Shown: positions 23,523-34,908 of the stretch, piece after piece
Position numbering within the stretch: the first letter of the stretch is position 1
Layout of the letters: each line of letters begins with the position of its first letter
NCBI GenBank assembly: GCA_032622095.1
Contig: CP136064.1
Location: 39,046,426-39,110,425, forward strand
Source: Siphonodentalium dalli
Taxonomy: Eukaryota > Mollusca > Scaphopoda > Gadilida > Siphonodentaliidae
Direction of reading: 5' to 3'
Length of the DNA stretch: 64,000 bases
The notes under the pieces: model-generated
What the model was told of the DNA's origin: nothing
Database searches by the model: none
What the model saw: only the letters and a program-made list of their open reading frames with translations
Position numbers and translations under genes: made by a program

Positions 23523-26479
23523 ATGAAAGTGTCAATGACACTGTAGCTCAACTTGGAAAGGGAATAATTTAATGTATTACAGTCAATGGAGCGATTAGGA
23601 ATGTGGAAAGTTGAATGTCTAATACTAGTTAAAAGACATGAAGAGAAAAGTAAAATCCAAGATGGCTGCTGGTGGCCATGTTTTCGGCCGAATGACCCCA
23701 AAATGAGTCGTTCCCATCTAGATGTCATCGTTAACATCCATGACAAATTTTATGATGATCAAACTAAAGGTACAACCTGTAGCTCGTGCTAAAGGATTTA
23801 GTCATACAAAGAGTAAAATCCAAGATGGCTGCTGGCAACCATATTTTTTGGCCGAATGACCCCAAAATGACTCGTTCCCATCTACATGTCATTATTAACA
23901 TTCTTGACAAATTTTATGATGATCAGACAAAAAGTAGGACCTGTAGCCCGTGCTAAAGGATTTAGTCATACAAAGAGTAAAATCCAAGATGGCTGCTGGC
24001 GGCCATGTTTTTTGGCCGAATGACCCCAAAATTACTCGTTCCCATCTACATGTCAATATTATCATCCATGACAAATTTCATGATGATCAGACTAACAGTA
24101 CGACCTGTGGCCCGTGCTAATGGATTGAATTTTGAAATCCAAGATGGCCACTGGCAGCCATTGTTTTTTGTCCGAATGACCCCAAAATGACTCGTTCCCA
24201 TCTACATTCCAATTTCAACAGCCATGACAAATTTTATGATGATCGGACTAAAGGTACGACCTGTAGCCCGTGCTAAAGTATTTAGTCATACAAAGAGTAA
24301 AATCAAAGATGCCTGCTGGCGGCCATGTTTTTTGACCGAACGACCCCAAAATGACTCGTTCCCATCTACACTGATCTACATGTTATTATCAACATTCATG
24401 AAAAATTTTATGATGATCAGACTAAAGGTACGACCTGTAGCCCGTGCTAAAGGATTTAGTCATACAAAGAGTAAAATCAAAGATGGCTGCTGGCGGCCAT
24501 GTTTTTGGGCCAAATGACCCCAAAATTACTCGTTCCCATCTACATGTCAATATTAACATCCATGACAAATTTGATGATGATCAGACTAAAGGTACGACCT
24601 GTAGCCCGTGCTAAAGGATTTAGTCATACAAAGAGTAAAATCAAAGATGCCTGCTGGCGGCCATGTTTTTTGACCGAATGACCCCAAAATGACTCGTTCC
24701 CATCTACATGTCATTATTAACATTCATGACAAATTTTATGATGATCAGACTAAAGGTACGACATGTAGCCCGTGCTAAAGGATTTAGTCATACAAAGAGT
24801 AAAATCCAAGATGGCTGCTGGCGGCCATGTTTTTGGGCCAAATGACCCCAAAATTACTCGTTTCCAATCTACATGTCAATATTAACATCCATGACAAATT
24901 TGATGATGATCAGACTAAAGGTACGAACTGTAGCCCGTGCTAAAGAATTTAGTCATACAAAGAGTAAAATCCAAGATGGCTGCTGGCCGCATGTTTTTAG
25001 GCCGAATGACCCCAAAATTACTCATTCCCATCTACATGTCAATATTAACATCCATGACAAATTTCATGATGATCAGACAAACAGTACGACCTGTGGCCCG
25101 TGCTAATGGATTGAATTTTGAAATCCAAGATGGCCACTGGCGGCCATTGTTTTTTGTCCGAATGACCCCAAAATGACTCGTTCCCATCTACATTCCAATT
25201 TCAACAGCCATGACAAATTTTATGATGATCGGACTAAAGGTACGACCTGTAGCCCGTGCTAAAGTATTTAGTCATACAAAGAGTAAAATCAAAGATGCCT
25301 GCTGGCGGCCATGTTTTTTGACCGAACGACCCCAAAATGACTCGTTCCCATCTACATGTTATTATCAACATTCATGAACATTTTTATGATGATCAGACTA
25401 AAGGTACGACCTGTAGCCCGTGCTAAAGGATTTAGTCATACAAAGAGTAAAATCAAAGATGGCTGCTGGCGGCCATGTTTTTGGGCCAAATGACCCCAAA
25501 ATTACTCGTTCCCATCTACATGTCAATATTAACATCCATGACAAATTTGATGATGATCAGACTAAAGTTACGACCTGTAGCCCGTGCTAAAGAATTTAGT
25601 CATACAAAGAGTAAAATCCAAGATGGCTGCTGGCCGCCATGTTTTTTGGCCGAATGACCCCAAAATTACTCGTTCCCATCTACATTTCAATATTAACATA
25701 CATGACAAATTTCATGATGATCAGAAGAACAGTACGACCTGTGGCCCGTGCTAATGGATTGAATTTTGAAATCCAAGATGGCCGCTGGCGGCCATGTTTT
25801 TTGTCCGAATGACCCCAAAATGACTCGTTCCCATCTACATTCCAATTTCAACAGCCATGACAAATTTTATGATGATCGGACTAAAGGTACGACCTGTAAC
25901 CCGTGCTAAAGGATTTAGTCATACAAAGAGTGAAATCAAAAATGCCTGCTGGCGGCCATGTTTTTTGGCCGAATGACCCCAAAATGACTCGTTCCCATCT
26001 ACATGTCATTATTAACATTCTTGACAAATTTTATGATGATCAGACTAAAAGTACGACCTGTAGCCCGTGCTAAAGAATTTAGTCATACAAAGAGTAAAAT
26101 CCAAGATGGCTGCTGGTGGCCATGTTTTTGGGCCAAATGACCCCAAATTTACTCGTTCCCATCTACATGTCAATATTAAAATCCATGACAAATTTCATGA
26201 CGATCAGACAAACAGTACGCCCTGTAGCCCGTGCTAATGGATTGAATTTTGAAATGCAAGATGGCCACTGGCGGCCATGTTTTTTTACCGAATGACCCCA
26301 AAATGAATCATTCTAGTCTAAATGTTGATGTCAACAGCTATGACAAATTTCATAATGATCCGATCAAAGGTACGACCTGTAGACTGCATTGTTGACGCCT
26401 TACGCACAAACGCGCACACGGACGACGGACGACAAAGCCATGGCAATAGCTCAAACTTTACTTTGTAAAGTTGAGCTAA
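23523..26479 (+). mobile_element. Helitron-like cassette 2 with about 17 163-bp repeats
   Basis: The head, arm and tail are almost identical to those of the 19087-22413 cassette (ATGAAAGTGTCAATGACACT ... CTTTACTTTGTAAAG hairpin ... TTGAGCTAA). The body contains units of at least two types: those with GGATTTAGTCATACAAAGAG and those with GGATTGAATTTTGAAATCC. A multi-unit block recurs almost unchanged about 987 bp apart (near 24170 and 25157), showing amplification of blocks as well as single units. Confidence 0.82.
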
Positions 26480-26809
26480 TAAGTGTTGCTGCACAGGCAT
26501 ATATGTTGAAACTCTCATAATTTTATTCAAATTCAAGGAGCCAGTGTCAATATCATTGCTGCAAACAAAGCGGCCAAGTCTTGCATGTATATAGGCTATA
26601 GCATTGGCTCAGAATTATATCCGCGATCTGATCTAGGAACATACCAATAGCTTGCAAACACTGCAACAGATCAAAATGAAATTCGGAAACATAAAATTTG
26701 GTTTTTCGTCACAACTGAGGTGCCTCAATATTTTGGTTTGCAGAATGTGCTATCGATACTGTCCAACTAGTCAGAGTTGTTTCGATAATATTGATGTCAT
26801 GTCACTGTT
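26480..26809. other. No supported feature
   Basis: Short stretch between the cassette and the LINE fossil; nothing recognisable. Confidence 0.4.
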
Positions 26810-28200
26810 ATGACCCATATTTGGTACACAAATTCATTATTTTCTGGCACAGACAGCAGACAACATGAACGGTTTCATGCAATATCTAACAGGAGAATGG
26901 GCGTCTCTGTAACAGACATGCTAAATGAAATGGAATTAGCATCACATCAAGAAAGATGTCGAGAGATAAAGTTAACTCAGTTCTATCACATAGTAAAGGG
27001 GTTGGTGCCAGATAGTAAAGGGGTTGGTGCCAGATAGTAAAGGGGGTGGTGCCAGATAGTAAAGGGGTGGTGCCAGATAGTAAAGGGGGTGGTGCCAGAT
27101 AGTAAAGGGGGTGGTGCCAGATAGTAAAGGGGGTGGTGCCAGATAGTAAAGGGGGTGGTGCCAGATAGTAAAGGGGAGGGTGCCAGATAGTAAGGGGATG
27201 GTGCCAGATAGTAAAGGGGGTGGTGCCAGATAATAAAGGGGGTGGTGCCAGATAGTAAAGGGGTGGTGCCAGATAATAAAGGGGGTGGTGCCAGATAATA
27301 AAGGGGGTGGTGCCAGATAGTAAAGGGGGTGGTGCCAGATAGTAAAGGGTGGTGCCAGATGAGTCTCAATGTAGATGATTATCAGATAGTAAAGGGGGTG
27401 GTGCCAGCTGAGTCTCAATGTAGTAAAGGGTGGTGCCAGCTGAGTCTCAATGTAGTAAAGGGGAGGGTGCCAGCTGAGTCTCAATGTAGATAGTAAAGGG
27501 GGTGGTGCCAGCTGAGTCTCAATGTAGATAGTAAAGGGGGTGGTGCCAGCTGAGTCTCAATGTAGATAATAAAGGGGGTGGTGCCAGCTGAGTCTCAATG
27601 TAGATAGTAAAGGGGAGGGTGCCAGCTGAGTCTCAATGTAGTAAAGGGGGTGGTGCCAGCTGAGTCTCAATGTAGTAAAGGGGGTGGTGCCAGCTGAGTC
27701 TCAATGTAGTAAAGGGGAGGGTGCCAGCTGAGTCTCAATGTAGTAAAGGGGATGGTGCCAGCTGAGTCTCAATGTAGTTAAGGGGATGGTGCCAGCTGAG
27801 TCTCAATGTAGATGACTTCTTGACACCAAAAAAGGAAAGCAGGAAAATCACTGCAACATCTTTCCAGGAATTTATTTCTAACAATATCAACGAAAAGGAG
27901 GTTTGTAATAGTTTCAACTCAGGCGTACTAGCTGCGACCAATACAAACACTCCTTTTTTGCTAAAACAACCATTGAATGGAACAAACTTAATGACTGTTG
28001 TGTGCGCCAGTGATCCAGAGGAATTCTTAAGGGCACTCCGCAAGTTTACTGTTCCTGGAGTTTTCCATCCGTTGCAGCCTCCAGGATTAACTTTAACACA
28101 TACACCTTCCTCCCTGTGCGCCTAAGGCCAGCATTGGCCCCTGCTCGCAAACCATAGAGATACAGATAGTGTTTTCTAATTTTATGCTCGCTAATATGTA
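26810..28200 (+). pseudogene. LINE RT C-terminus interrupted by a minisatellite
   Basis: The frame at 26850-27000 encodes SRQHERFHAISNRRMGVSVT, then MLNEMELASHQERCREIKL and FYHIVKGLVP, a typical post-RT region of CR1-like LINEs. After 820 bp of minisatellite, coding similarity resumes at about 27806 with DDFLTPKKESRKITATSFQ and continues to SDPEEFLRALRK, the usual following segment. The 3' UTR starts near 28125 (stop TAA) and ends around 28200. A frameshift (an abnormal TPFLLKQPLNGTNL where the family has a W-N-x-L pattern) shows that the copy is dead. Confidence 0.75.
26991..27812 (+). repeat. G-rich 22/36-bp minisatellite
   Basis: From 26991 to about 27360 there are about 16-17 copies of TAGTAAAGGGGGTGGTGCCAGA (22 bp). 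From about 27380 to 27812, longer units extend the same core with GCTGAGTCTCAATGTAG (36-40 bp, about 11 copies). The plus strand is rich in GGGG runs and could form quadruplexes. Minus-strand ORFs of 127 and 170 codons here are translations of the repeat, not genes. Confidence 0.93.
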
Positions 28201-28527
28201 TCAATTCTATCATTCATTGTATGCACACAGGCACGTACCGACAGGGGGGTCTGGGGTGGCTCACCCCCCCCCCCCTAATAAGGACCATAATTTTCAATAG
28301 TTGGAAATTTCATGACTCAAATTCCAATAGTTGGAAATTAAACGTAACAAGAAAATCGAATGATCTAAGTGTTTCAATCAGAGTTCGCGATTTTCCGACT
28401 CCAAATTTGTGCCAGTTGTTTTTTCCAACTTGGAATTTCAATTCTAAATACTCGTCAGTGACGAGTCCATCGTCACCGATTTTCCAATTCCGGAATTGTA
28501 CAAATGTTTTTTTCCCCCCGACTCCGA

Positions 28528-29235
28528 ACTGCTGGCCATGTTTTTTGGCCGAATGACCCCAAAAGGACTCGTTCCCATCTAAATGTCATTGCTAACATCC
28601 ATGACAAATTTCATGAAGATCCGACCAAAGCTACGACCTGTAGCCCGCGCCAAAGGATTTAGTCATGCAAAGAGTAAAATCCAAGATGGCTGCTGGCGGC
28701 CATCTTATTTGGCCGAACAACCCCAAAATGACTCGTTCCCATCTACATGTCAATATTAACATCCATGACAAATTTCATGATGATCAGACGTATAGTACGA
28801 CCTGTAGCCCGCGCGAACGGATTTAATTTTGAAATCCAAGATGGCCACCAGTGGCCATGTTTTTTGGCCAAATGACCCCAAAATTACTCGTTCCCATCAA
28901 CAAGTCAATGTCAACAGCCATGACAAATCTCATAATGATCTGACCAAAGGTACGACCTCTAGCCTGTGCCAAAGGATTTAGTCATGCGAAGAGTAAAATC
29001 CAAGATGGCTGCTGGCGGCCATGATTTTTGGCCCAACGACCCCAAAATGACTCGTTCCCATCTACATGTCATTGTTAACATCCATGACAAATTTCATGAA
29101 GATCCGACGAACGGTACGACCTGTAGACCGCGCCTATGGATTTAATTTTGAAATCCAAGATGGCCACCAGCGGCCATGTTTTTTGTCCGAATGACCCCAA
29201 AATGACTCGTTCCCATCTACATGTACATGTCAATG
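28528..29235 (+). repeat. Orphan fragment of the 163-bp repeat (about 4 units)
   Basis: Four to five diverged units of the cassette repeat, without the head arm or the terminal hairpin, so it is a truncated or older copy. A poly-C/GT-rich segment and GTTGGAAATT-type motifs precede it at 28220-28520. Confidence 0.8.
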
Positions 29236-29376
29236 TCAATATTCGAGCGTAATAGACACGTGTAATATCGTTGCGTGCAATGACGTCACGCTGCTCTTTG
29301 GGACAAAGTTCTCTGTCTGTTAATTATTGTTGTTTTCGATAAAAAATTAAGCGATTATATGACCATGTGATAAAAA

Positions 29377-29520
29377 GTATCTCAAACTCGTTCTATTTTA
29401 TACGTAATTTATCAACCTCGTCCACTAAATTCTATTTGAGCCTCGGTAAACCTCGACTCAAATCGAATTTAGTGAACTCGGTTGATAAATTCCGTATAAA
29501 ATAGAAACTCATGTGAGATC
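29377..29520. mobile_element. Foldback MITE remnant
   Basis: GATCTCAAACTC-like sequence followed by TTCTATTTTATACGTAATTT pairs with AAATTCCGTATAAAATAGAA. The central CTCAAATCGAATTTAGT pairs with ACTAAATTCTATTTGAG. A single hairpin about 140 bp long with no ORF. Confidence 0.65.
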
Positions 29521-29897
29521 CTATATGTATATTTCCATACTATATGCTAACTTTCTGTCGTTTATTGGTGATCGTCTTGGTTTTTGATGTCTTCACTCTT
29601 TCCTTTTTTTTGTCCAGGTTTTTTTTGCGAGAGCGGTAGTTTTGGGTATAGTTAAGTGTCGTCAGTTGAAGTTTGGAATTTGGAATTGTCACTCACAAAA
29701 TTAAGAAGTCTTCGCATTAGTCTGTCTCGTTGTTCGGCCCGTCATATTTGTTCAAATTTCGTGTCTCACTTCCAAAGATGATGCAATGCCTGATAATGTA
29801 AAATCCCCTCCACTTGAATGTCACGCAGTTGGTCAGTCACTGTTTCATTTAAATTGTCTGTAAACTCAGTCAATTTTTTTGTTAATTATATTATTAA

Positions 29898-30260
29898 AGG
29901 CACGAGAGGCCTTAGTTGTCGAAAATATTCATATTTGTTCCAATCACCGTAAACAGAAAAACACTAAAACGCATACAGTTTCGTTCATCGTGTAAACAGC
30001 ATGCTATCATAAAGACCTACTATATATTACCTAAGCAAGAGCCTGATTGTGTTACAGAAGGCAGCACCGTACGTGTTACTGGCTAATCAGACACAAATGA
30101 TATAAACGCTCTTTATTAGTTCCATATCAGGAATTCAGCAACAAAGAACGCTCTTTATGTTTACCATCATAATATAAACAAACACCAGGAAAGTAACTTT
30201 TTATGCTTTTGTTTACACAATGGTCAAACATATGACAATAACATACTGTTTATTTGTCCA
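29898..30260 (+). mobile_element. Truncated TTAA MITE (AGGCACG family)
   Basis: It begins directly after TTAA (29894-29897) with AGGCACGAGAGG. It shares, in inverse orientation, long stretches with 35110-35429: AAATGATATAAACGCTCTTT and CTTTATGTTTACCAT. Similarity fades after GACAATAACATACTGTTTAT, so the distal end is lost. Confidence 0.65.
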
Positions 30261-31731
30261 ACATTTCGGAATTGTTGAATTTTGTTTTCTAGCATTGAAA
30301 ACTTTCGTCATTAGTCTTTCCATAAATGTAAGGTATCGTCTGTTGTCACATATATTTGTCAATTATGTCTGTCTGTATTTCATCATAAATGATTTTGTTT
30401 TCTATTGTTACCAAGCCGCTCTCGCTATTGAATACTTTTCCATCTTATTGACAGTTTGATCACTGTCTGTTTTACTTAAATTACGATTGAGATTTTCCTT
30501 AAGATGCCTGGTTCATAGCGTATGCGTGTATCAGGAAAGCAAGCAGAAATAGCATTTACCAGAGTGATCTCCGAGACTGAGAAAATATATATAGTTATCT
30601 CAGAGACTGACAACAATGACTCACTCACATTCACTCAAATGTTTTGTTAGCTATGCATTAAAACGCCGACCTCTGATGTTTCCCCGTGTTTTTTATTGCC
30701 ATCAGTGATAACATTGACAATCATCTTGCAGTAAAAACAAGGAGACAGAGTAAGCCGTAGTTAATTAACACCTGCATGGTAACCTCTGCACTGCCGCTAA
30801 TCTTATGTTCGTTTGTGTTCGTTGTTTAGTAGTTTTGTATTCAAATAATGCTAATAACTCAAAAAATAAATCATCGAAGTTGGAAATAACACCACATACA
30901 CATAAATGGACCCACGCGCACCCACAAACCAAATTTGAAATTTCACCCTTCTACTCCGCTTTTTGGACCTGTGTTCGTTTGTGTTCGTTTGTGTTCGTTG
31001 TTTAGTAGGACCCAACAGTCCGAGCTTGAGATTCTCTGGGATTTTCTGACATCCATGATCCAAGCATGCTATTGATGAGCTCGACAATATATTGTAAGAA
31101 TTTATCTCCAGAGTATATTAGATGTTCTATTGTCAGTCCAAATGAGTCAGGAGATTTTCCTCGTTTTAGAGTGACTTCGAGATCGGTCGCAGCTAGTCAC
31201 AGCCGGATTTGGGACCTTGAAGTTACCATGACCAGGATATGTGACGTCACGTTTCCACCAAATCCTGGTTGCGAGTTCCCGTACTACCGATCAAATCCAA
31301 AATGGCGGCCACTGAATAAATGAAAAAGGCGGACAATGATTGAATGAATGAAAAAATTAATCGGCAGTTGATACGTGTAGATTTTATCTTTGGGTTCGGT
31401 GGTTGTTTTAGGAAAACAGTTATCTATCTAATTTTATAAAAAAAAATTTGGAAAGTTGGAGTTTAATATAGTTAATTCCGAATGTCGATGTTTTTTTTTA
31501 TATGTCTAGACCATATACATGTACATGCCTAGGCCTATATAAACTAATAATGTTTATTTATATATAATTAATGCTATAAAAGTATAAAATATACAGCATT
31601 GGGTCTGATCAACAGATAACCTTATATCGTCGTTTATGATACCAGACCCTCAAATTCGATGATTAAATTACAGGGAATTCATGTTGATTGTGTTGGATAT
31701 TGAAAGGGACATTCTTTGCGGCTGCAGCCGC
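30261..31731. other. No supported gene
   Basis: Short ORFs at 30220, 30805 and 31066 have no recognisable features. TGTTCGTTTGTGTTCGTTGT repeats around 30808-31005. A segment at 31166-31215 (ACTTCGAGATCGGTCGCAGC) is an inverted partner of 33040-33078, outside the next foldback element, hinting at an older outer element. Confidence 0.45.
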
Positions 31732-32964
31732 GGTCATAGTCAGGTCTGGCAAATGTGAGAATACAGCTACAATAGCTGTATTCAGCTAACCTAGCTGTAT
31801 TCAGCTATATATTATACTCTCAAACTGGCTGTTTTTCGATAATAAACTAGAAGCGCTAATTTGCGCATCAAAATTAGGCTACCCTATTCTCCGGTCACCC
31901 TCAACCAAATCAAAATCGTCACTTGTGTTCTGACAAAGTGTTGCCTTTTGTCGACACGGCGATTATGTGTGAAAACTTACTACGGCGGTCGATGTCCGTT
32001 ATAACGGTTAATAACTCTCTTATGCAATGCGGAATACATGTACCTTGAAAAATACATTAAATACAATATTTATCACCGAAGATGGAACATCTTAATCATT
32101 CCCGGAAGTATCAATATGATGCTACTAAAACGCAGTTTGGTTGGTGCGTTAAAACAGGTAAAAAGGTGAACATCTCTAGCCAGAGTTTAACCGAGCGAGT
32201 TCCATGCACTCACTGCTTGAGCTGATTCTCTCCAAAAATACGGAAACGCATACATGTATGTCGAATCGCGAAAATACAAATACCAATGTTATGTTTAGTA
32301 AGTTTTCACACATTATATATTTTCCCGCCAAAACAGATTGAATAGTTCTGACTCGCTAACGACCAGGACTTCAATGTCTTCATGTTTGAAATACTTCAGA
32401 AATTATATAAGTCGCATTTTCATTTCAGTTGTCCCTACATGTTGTGCCATACATTTGCAAAATGCCGCACAATATCTGTATATACCGTTATGAATAGTTA
32501 CCAGTATCGCTCACAAACCGCTAGTGGTATGAAATTCTAAATGCTTGATATAGGTACACCATTCTAACGCCCCCTACCGGTTTAGCATCGGGAAGAAGTA
32601 AATGAGTGTTTGGGATGAATTTGATCTTTATTTTATAAGTTAGTTAATGAATGCATTTGCAGAAAATAGTCCCCAGAATATTTACTGACATCGACCACCG
32701 TAGTAAGTTTTGACACAAAATCAGAATTGCCGTGTCGACAAAAGGCAACACTTTGAAGTTTGTCAGAACACAAGCGACGATTTTGATTTGGTTGAGGTTG
32801 ACCGGAGAATATGGTAGCCTAATTTTGATGCGCAAATTAGCGCTTCTAGTTTATTATCGAAAAACAGCCGGTTTGAGAGTATAATATATAGCTGAATACA
32901 GCTAGGTTAGCTGAATACAGCTATTGTAGCTGTATTCTCACATTTGCCAGATCTGACTATGACC
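31732..32964. mobile_element. Foldback element with about 270-bp arms
   Basis: The left arm 31732-31998 (GGTCATAGTCAGGTCTGGCA ...) and right arm 32688-32964 (... TGCCAGATCTGACTATGACC) are inverted copies with few differences. They share a TACAGCTA/TAGCTGTA-rich palindromic block, GCTAATTTGCGCATCAAAAT and TGTCGACACGGCGAT-like segments. No target duplication is obvious at these limits and no ORF is supported in the 690-bp middle. Confidence 0.75.
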
Positions 32965-33379
32965 TGATACTGATAGTCGTTCGAGATTCCTCGACCTCGG
33001 ATATGGACATCATGCGCAGACATATATCCGATATCGGCTGTGACCGAAGCTGGCCGATCTCGAAGTCCCTCTTAGTTTGTTAAGAATTTGTTTTAGTTTC
33101 TCCACTGGCACTGTATGATATCGTATTGCGATAATTCATTAAATTAATTGCCAACCGTCCCTGTATGCACAGCGAAATTGGGTGAGGTTTGTTATGATTT
33201 GGAATAATTTGCGAACAAAAATTCCAGACAATGCATAGCATTAATTGTTTACAGTGACATATATTTTATTTAATTTTAAAATATTGTCTACTTACAGGTA
33301 CAACTCAGATTTATTGTTGTTATTTTTTGTTGTTGCCGTGGAAAATTTTAGAGTTATCAATCCTGTCCGACATAAATTT

Positions 33380-34545
33380 GGGACACACTAATAGTTGTAG
33401 TCCGAGCCCGAGATCGAGCCCAGTAAAATGTGTAGTTGGGATTTTCAATTTCGTATATTGTCGTTAATATAATTCCAATAATGATGAATTTTGTTTTGTG
33501 GTAAGTTATGCCAATTACAAATAATGAAAACTAAAAAGATAATTTGTAAGTCTTATATTTCAACTTTTATCGACATTTTTCGTTCTCCAGCACACTAAAA
33601 GTTGTAGTTGGAATCAGCCTAGCCAGCCGCCGAGTCGCTAATTAGCTGTTAATTGCTATTGTTAGGCGGCTAATTGGATTAAGTCAGTGGTGGGTCACAT
33701 GAAGATCAAAGGGCAAGTAGTGGGAATAAAAACAAACAATGACTTTTGTTTATTAAGCAATATATGAAGGTTTAGCAATTTTAAAGATTACACTTTAAAT
33801 AGGAGAAAGTGTGTGGCCCTGAAAAGGGCCGTTTTTATCTTGCCTTCCATCTTCGCCATGAACTGCACCTGAAATTGTTCTTGGCATTCATGATGGCTTG
33901 GGTGGTCGTTGATATGCCTGGTTTGGTCACACTGTCCCTGTATACCGGTGCCGGTTCTCTGGCTACACAAATGTGACAAATGTGTAAATATGTTCTTTAC
34001 TACTGAATTGTTCTTTGTTCTATATGTATTTTATGTATTTGTGTTACATGTAACTCTCCATATGATGGAGGATAGAAATAAAATATATATGTACAATCAG
34101 CTGCGACATCTTTAAAAAAAACACATTCCTGTGCGTGATATGATCACACTTGTAACAAGAAGTAACTGTATAAACAGTATTTTGATTATATTTCACTATA
34201 CGTTGCAAACACTCTTGTCTTCACTCATAAATCCATTGATTTGAGCCGCCAACATATTCCTAACAATAGCAATTAACAGCTAATTAGCGACTCGGCGGCT
34301 GGCTCGGCTGATTCCAACTACAACTTTTAGTGTGCTGGAGAACGAAAAATGTCGATAAAAGTTGAAATATAAGACTTACAAATTATCTTTTTAGTTTTTT
34401 TTATTTGTAATTGGCATAACTTACCACAGACCAAAATTCATCACTATTGGAATTATATTAACGACAATAAACGAAATTGAAAATCCCAACTACACATTTT
34501 ACTGGACTCGGTCTCGGGCTCGGACTACAACTATTAGTGTGTCCC
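33380..34545. mobile_element. 1.17-kb foldback element with perfect 8-bp TSD
   Basis: The inverted arms, about 290 bp each, begin GGGACACACTAATAGTTGTA at 33380 and end with the inverse at 34545. ATAAATTT flanks both sides exactly (33372-33379 and 34546-34553). An 8-bp duplication points to a hAT- or Merlin-like mechanism, but the ends do not decide. The middle (about 33670-34250) is unrelated to the arms and includes a histone-type stem-loop on the minus strand. Confidence 0.88.
33815..33830 (-). promoter_or_regulatory. Histone-type mRNA 3' stem-loop
   Basis: The minus strand reads GGCCCTTTTCAGGGCC: a 6-bp stem with a TTTC tetraloop, matching the metazoan histone 3' stem-loop consensus GGCYCTTTTCAGRGCC. 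Flanks also fit (AAAAAC on the 5' side, ACACAC on the 3' side). I see no histone coding sequence on that strand: the 64-codon frame just upstream resembles no core histone. No purine-rich downstream element is clear. Confidence 0.65.
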
Positions 34546-34636
34546 ATAAATTTGCTGAAGACAGCCGGGGTCCATAGTAGACCTTGTTCTTGATGTGTGG
34601 TGTACGGTGCTGGAGCCCATTATATAGCTCCATTAA

Positions 34637-34840
34637 AGATACGGGCGGACTTCGTGGTGGATATAGCTGTTAAAATAGTCACAGCCGCTAAAACCGCAAT
34701 AAACAGAAAGAATATTATATAATAGACAGATACTGTTCTTAAACCAATCATAAATCTCGCGTACATTGCATGTTATTAATATTATCACGTTTGTACGCTT
34801 TAATTGTTATGTAAACGCCGCCGTAAAGTAGATAACAAAA
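34637..34840 (+). repeat. Partial copy of the AGATACGGGCGG MITE family
   Basis: TTAA (34633-34636) is followed by AGATACGGGCGGACTTCGTG and then AGCTGTTAAAATAGTCACAG, shared with 34909, 50314 and (inverse) 57852. The far end is missing. Confidence 0.6.
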
Positions 34841-34908
34841 ATGCTGCGGAAAACAATTTATACCGGTACCGGTATATAGAAGAGGGTGGATATCCATATA
34901 TATATTAA

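Noticed and set aside
19271-25657. Many 60-97-codon plus-strand ORFs in the 163-bp arrays
   Set aside because: All are frame-shifted readings of the same repeat unit and end at recurring stops.
26972-27484. Minus-strand proline/tyrosine-rich repeat protein of 127-170 residues
   Set aside because: It is the translation of the G-rich minisatellite; there is no start context, splice site or unique flanking coding sequence.
33788-33979. Histone gene on the minus strand upstream of the stem-loop
   Set aside because: The 64-residue frame shows no H1, H2A, H2B, H3 or H4 motif and runs through the stem-loop itself, so only the RNA signal can be supported.
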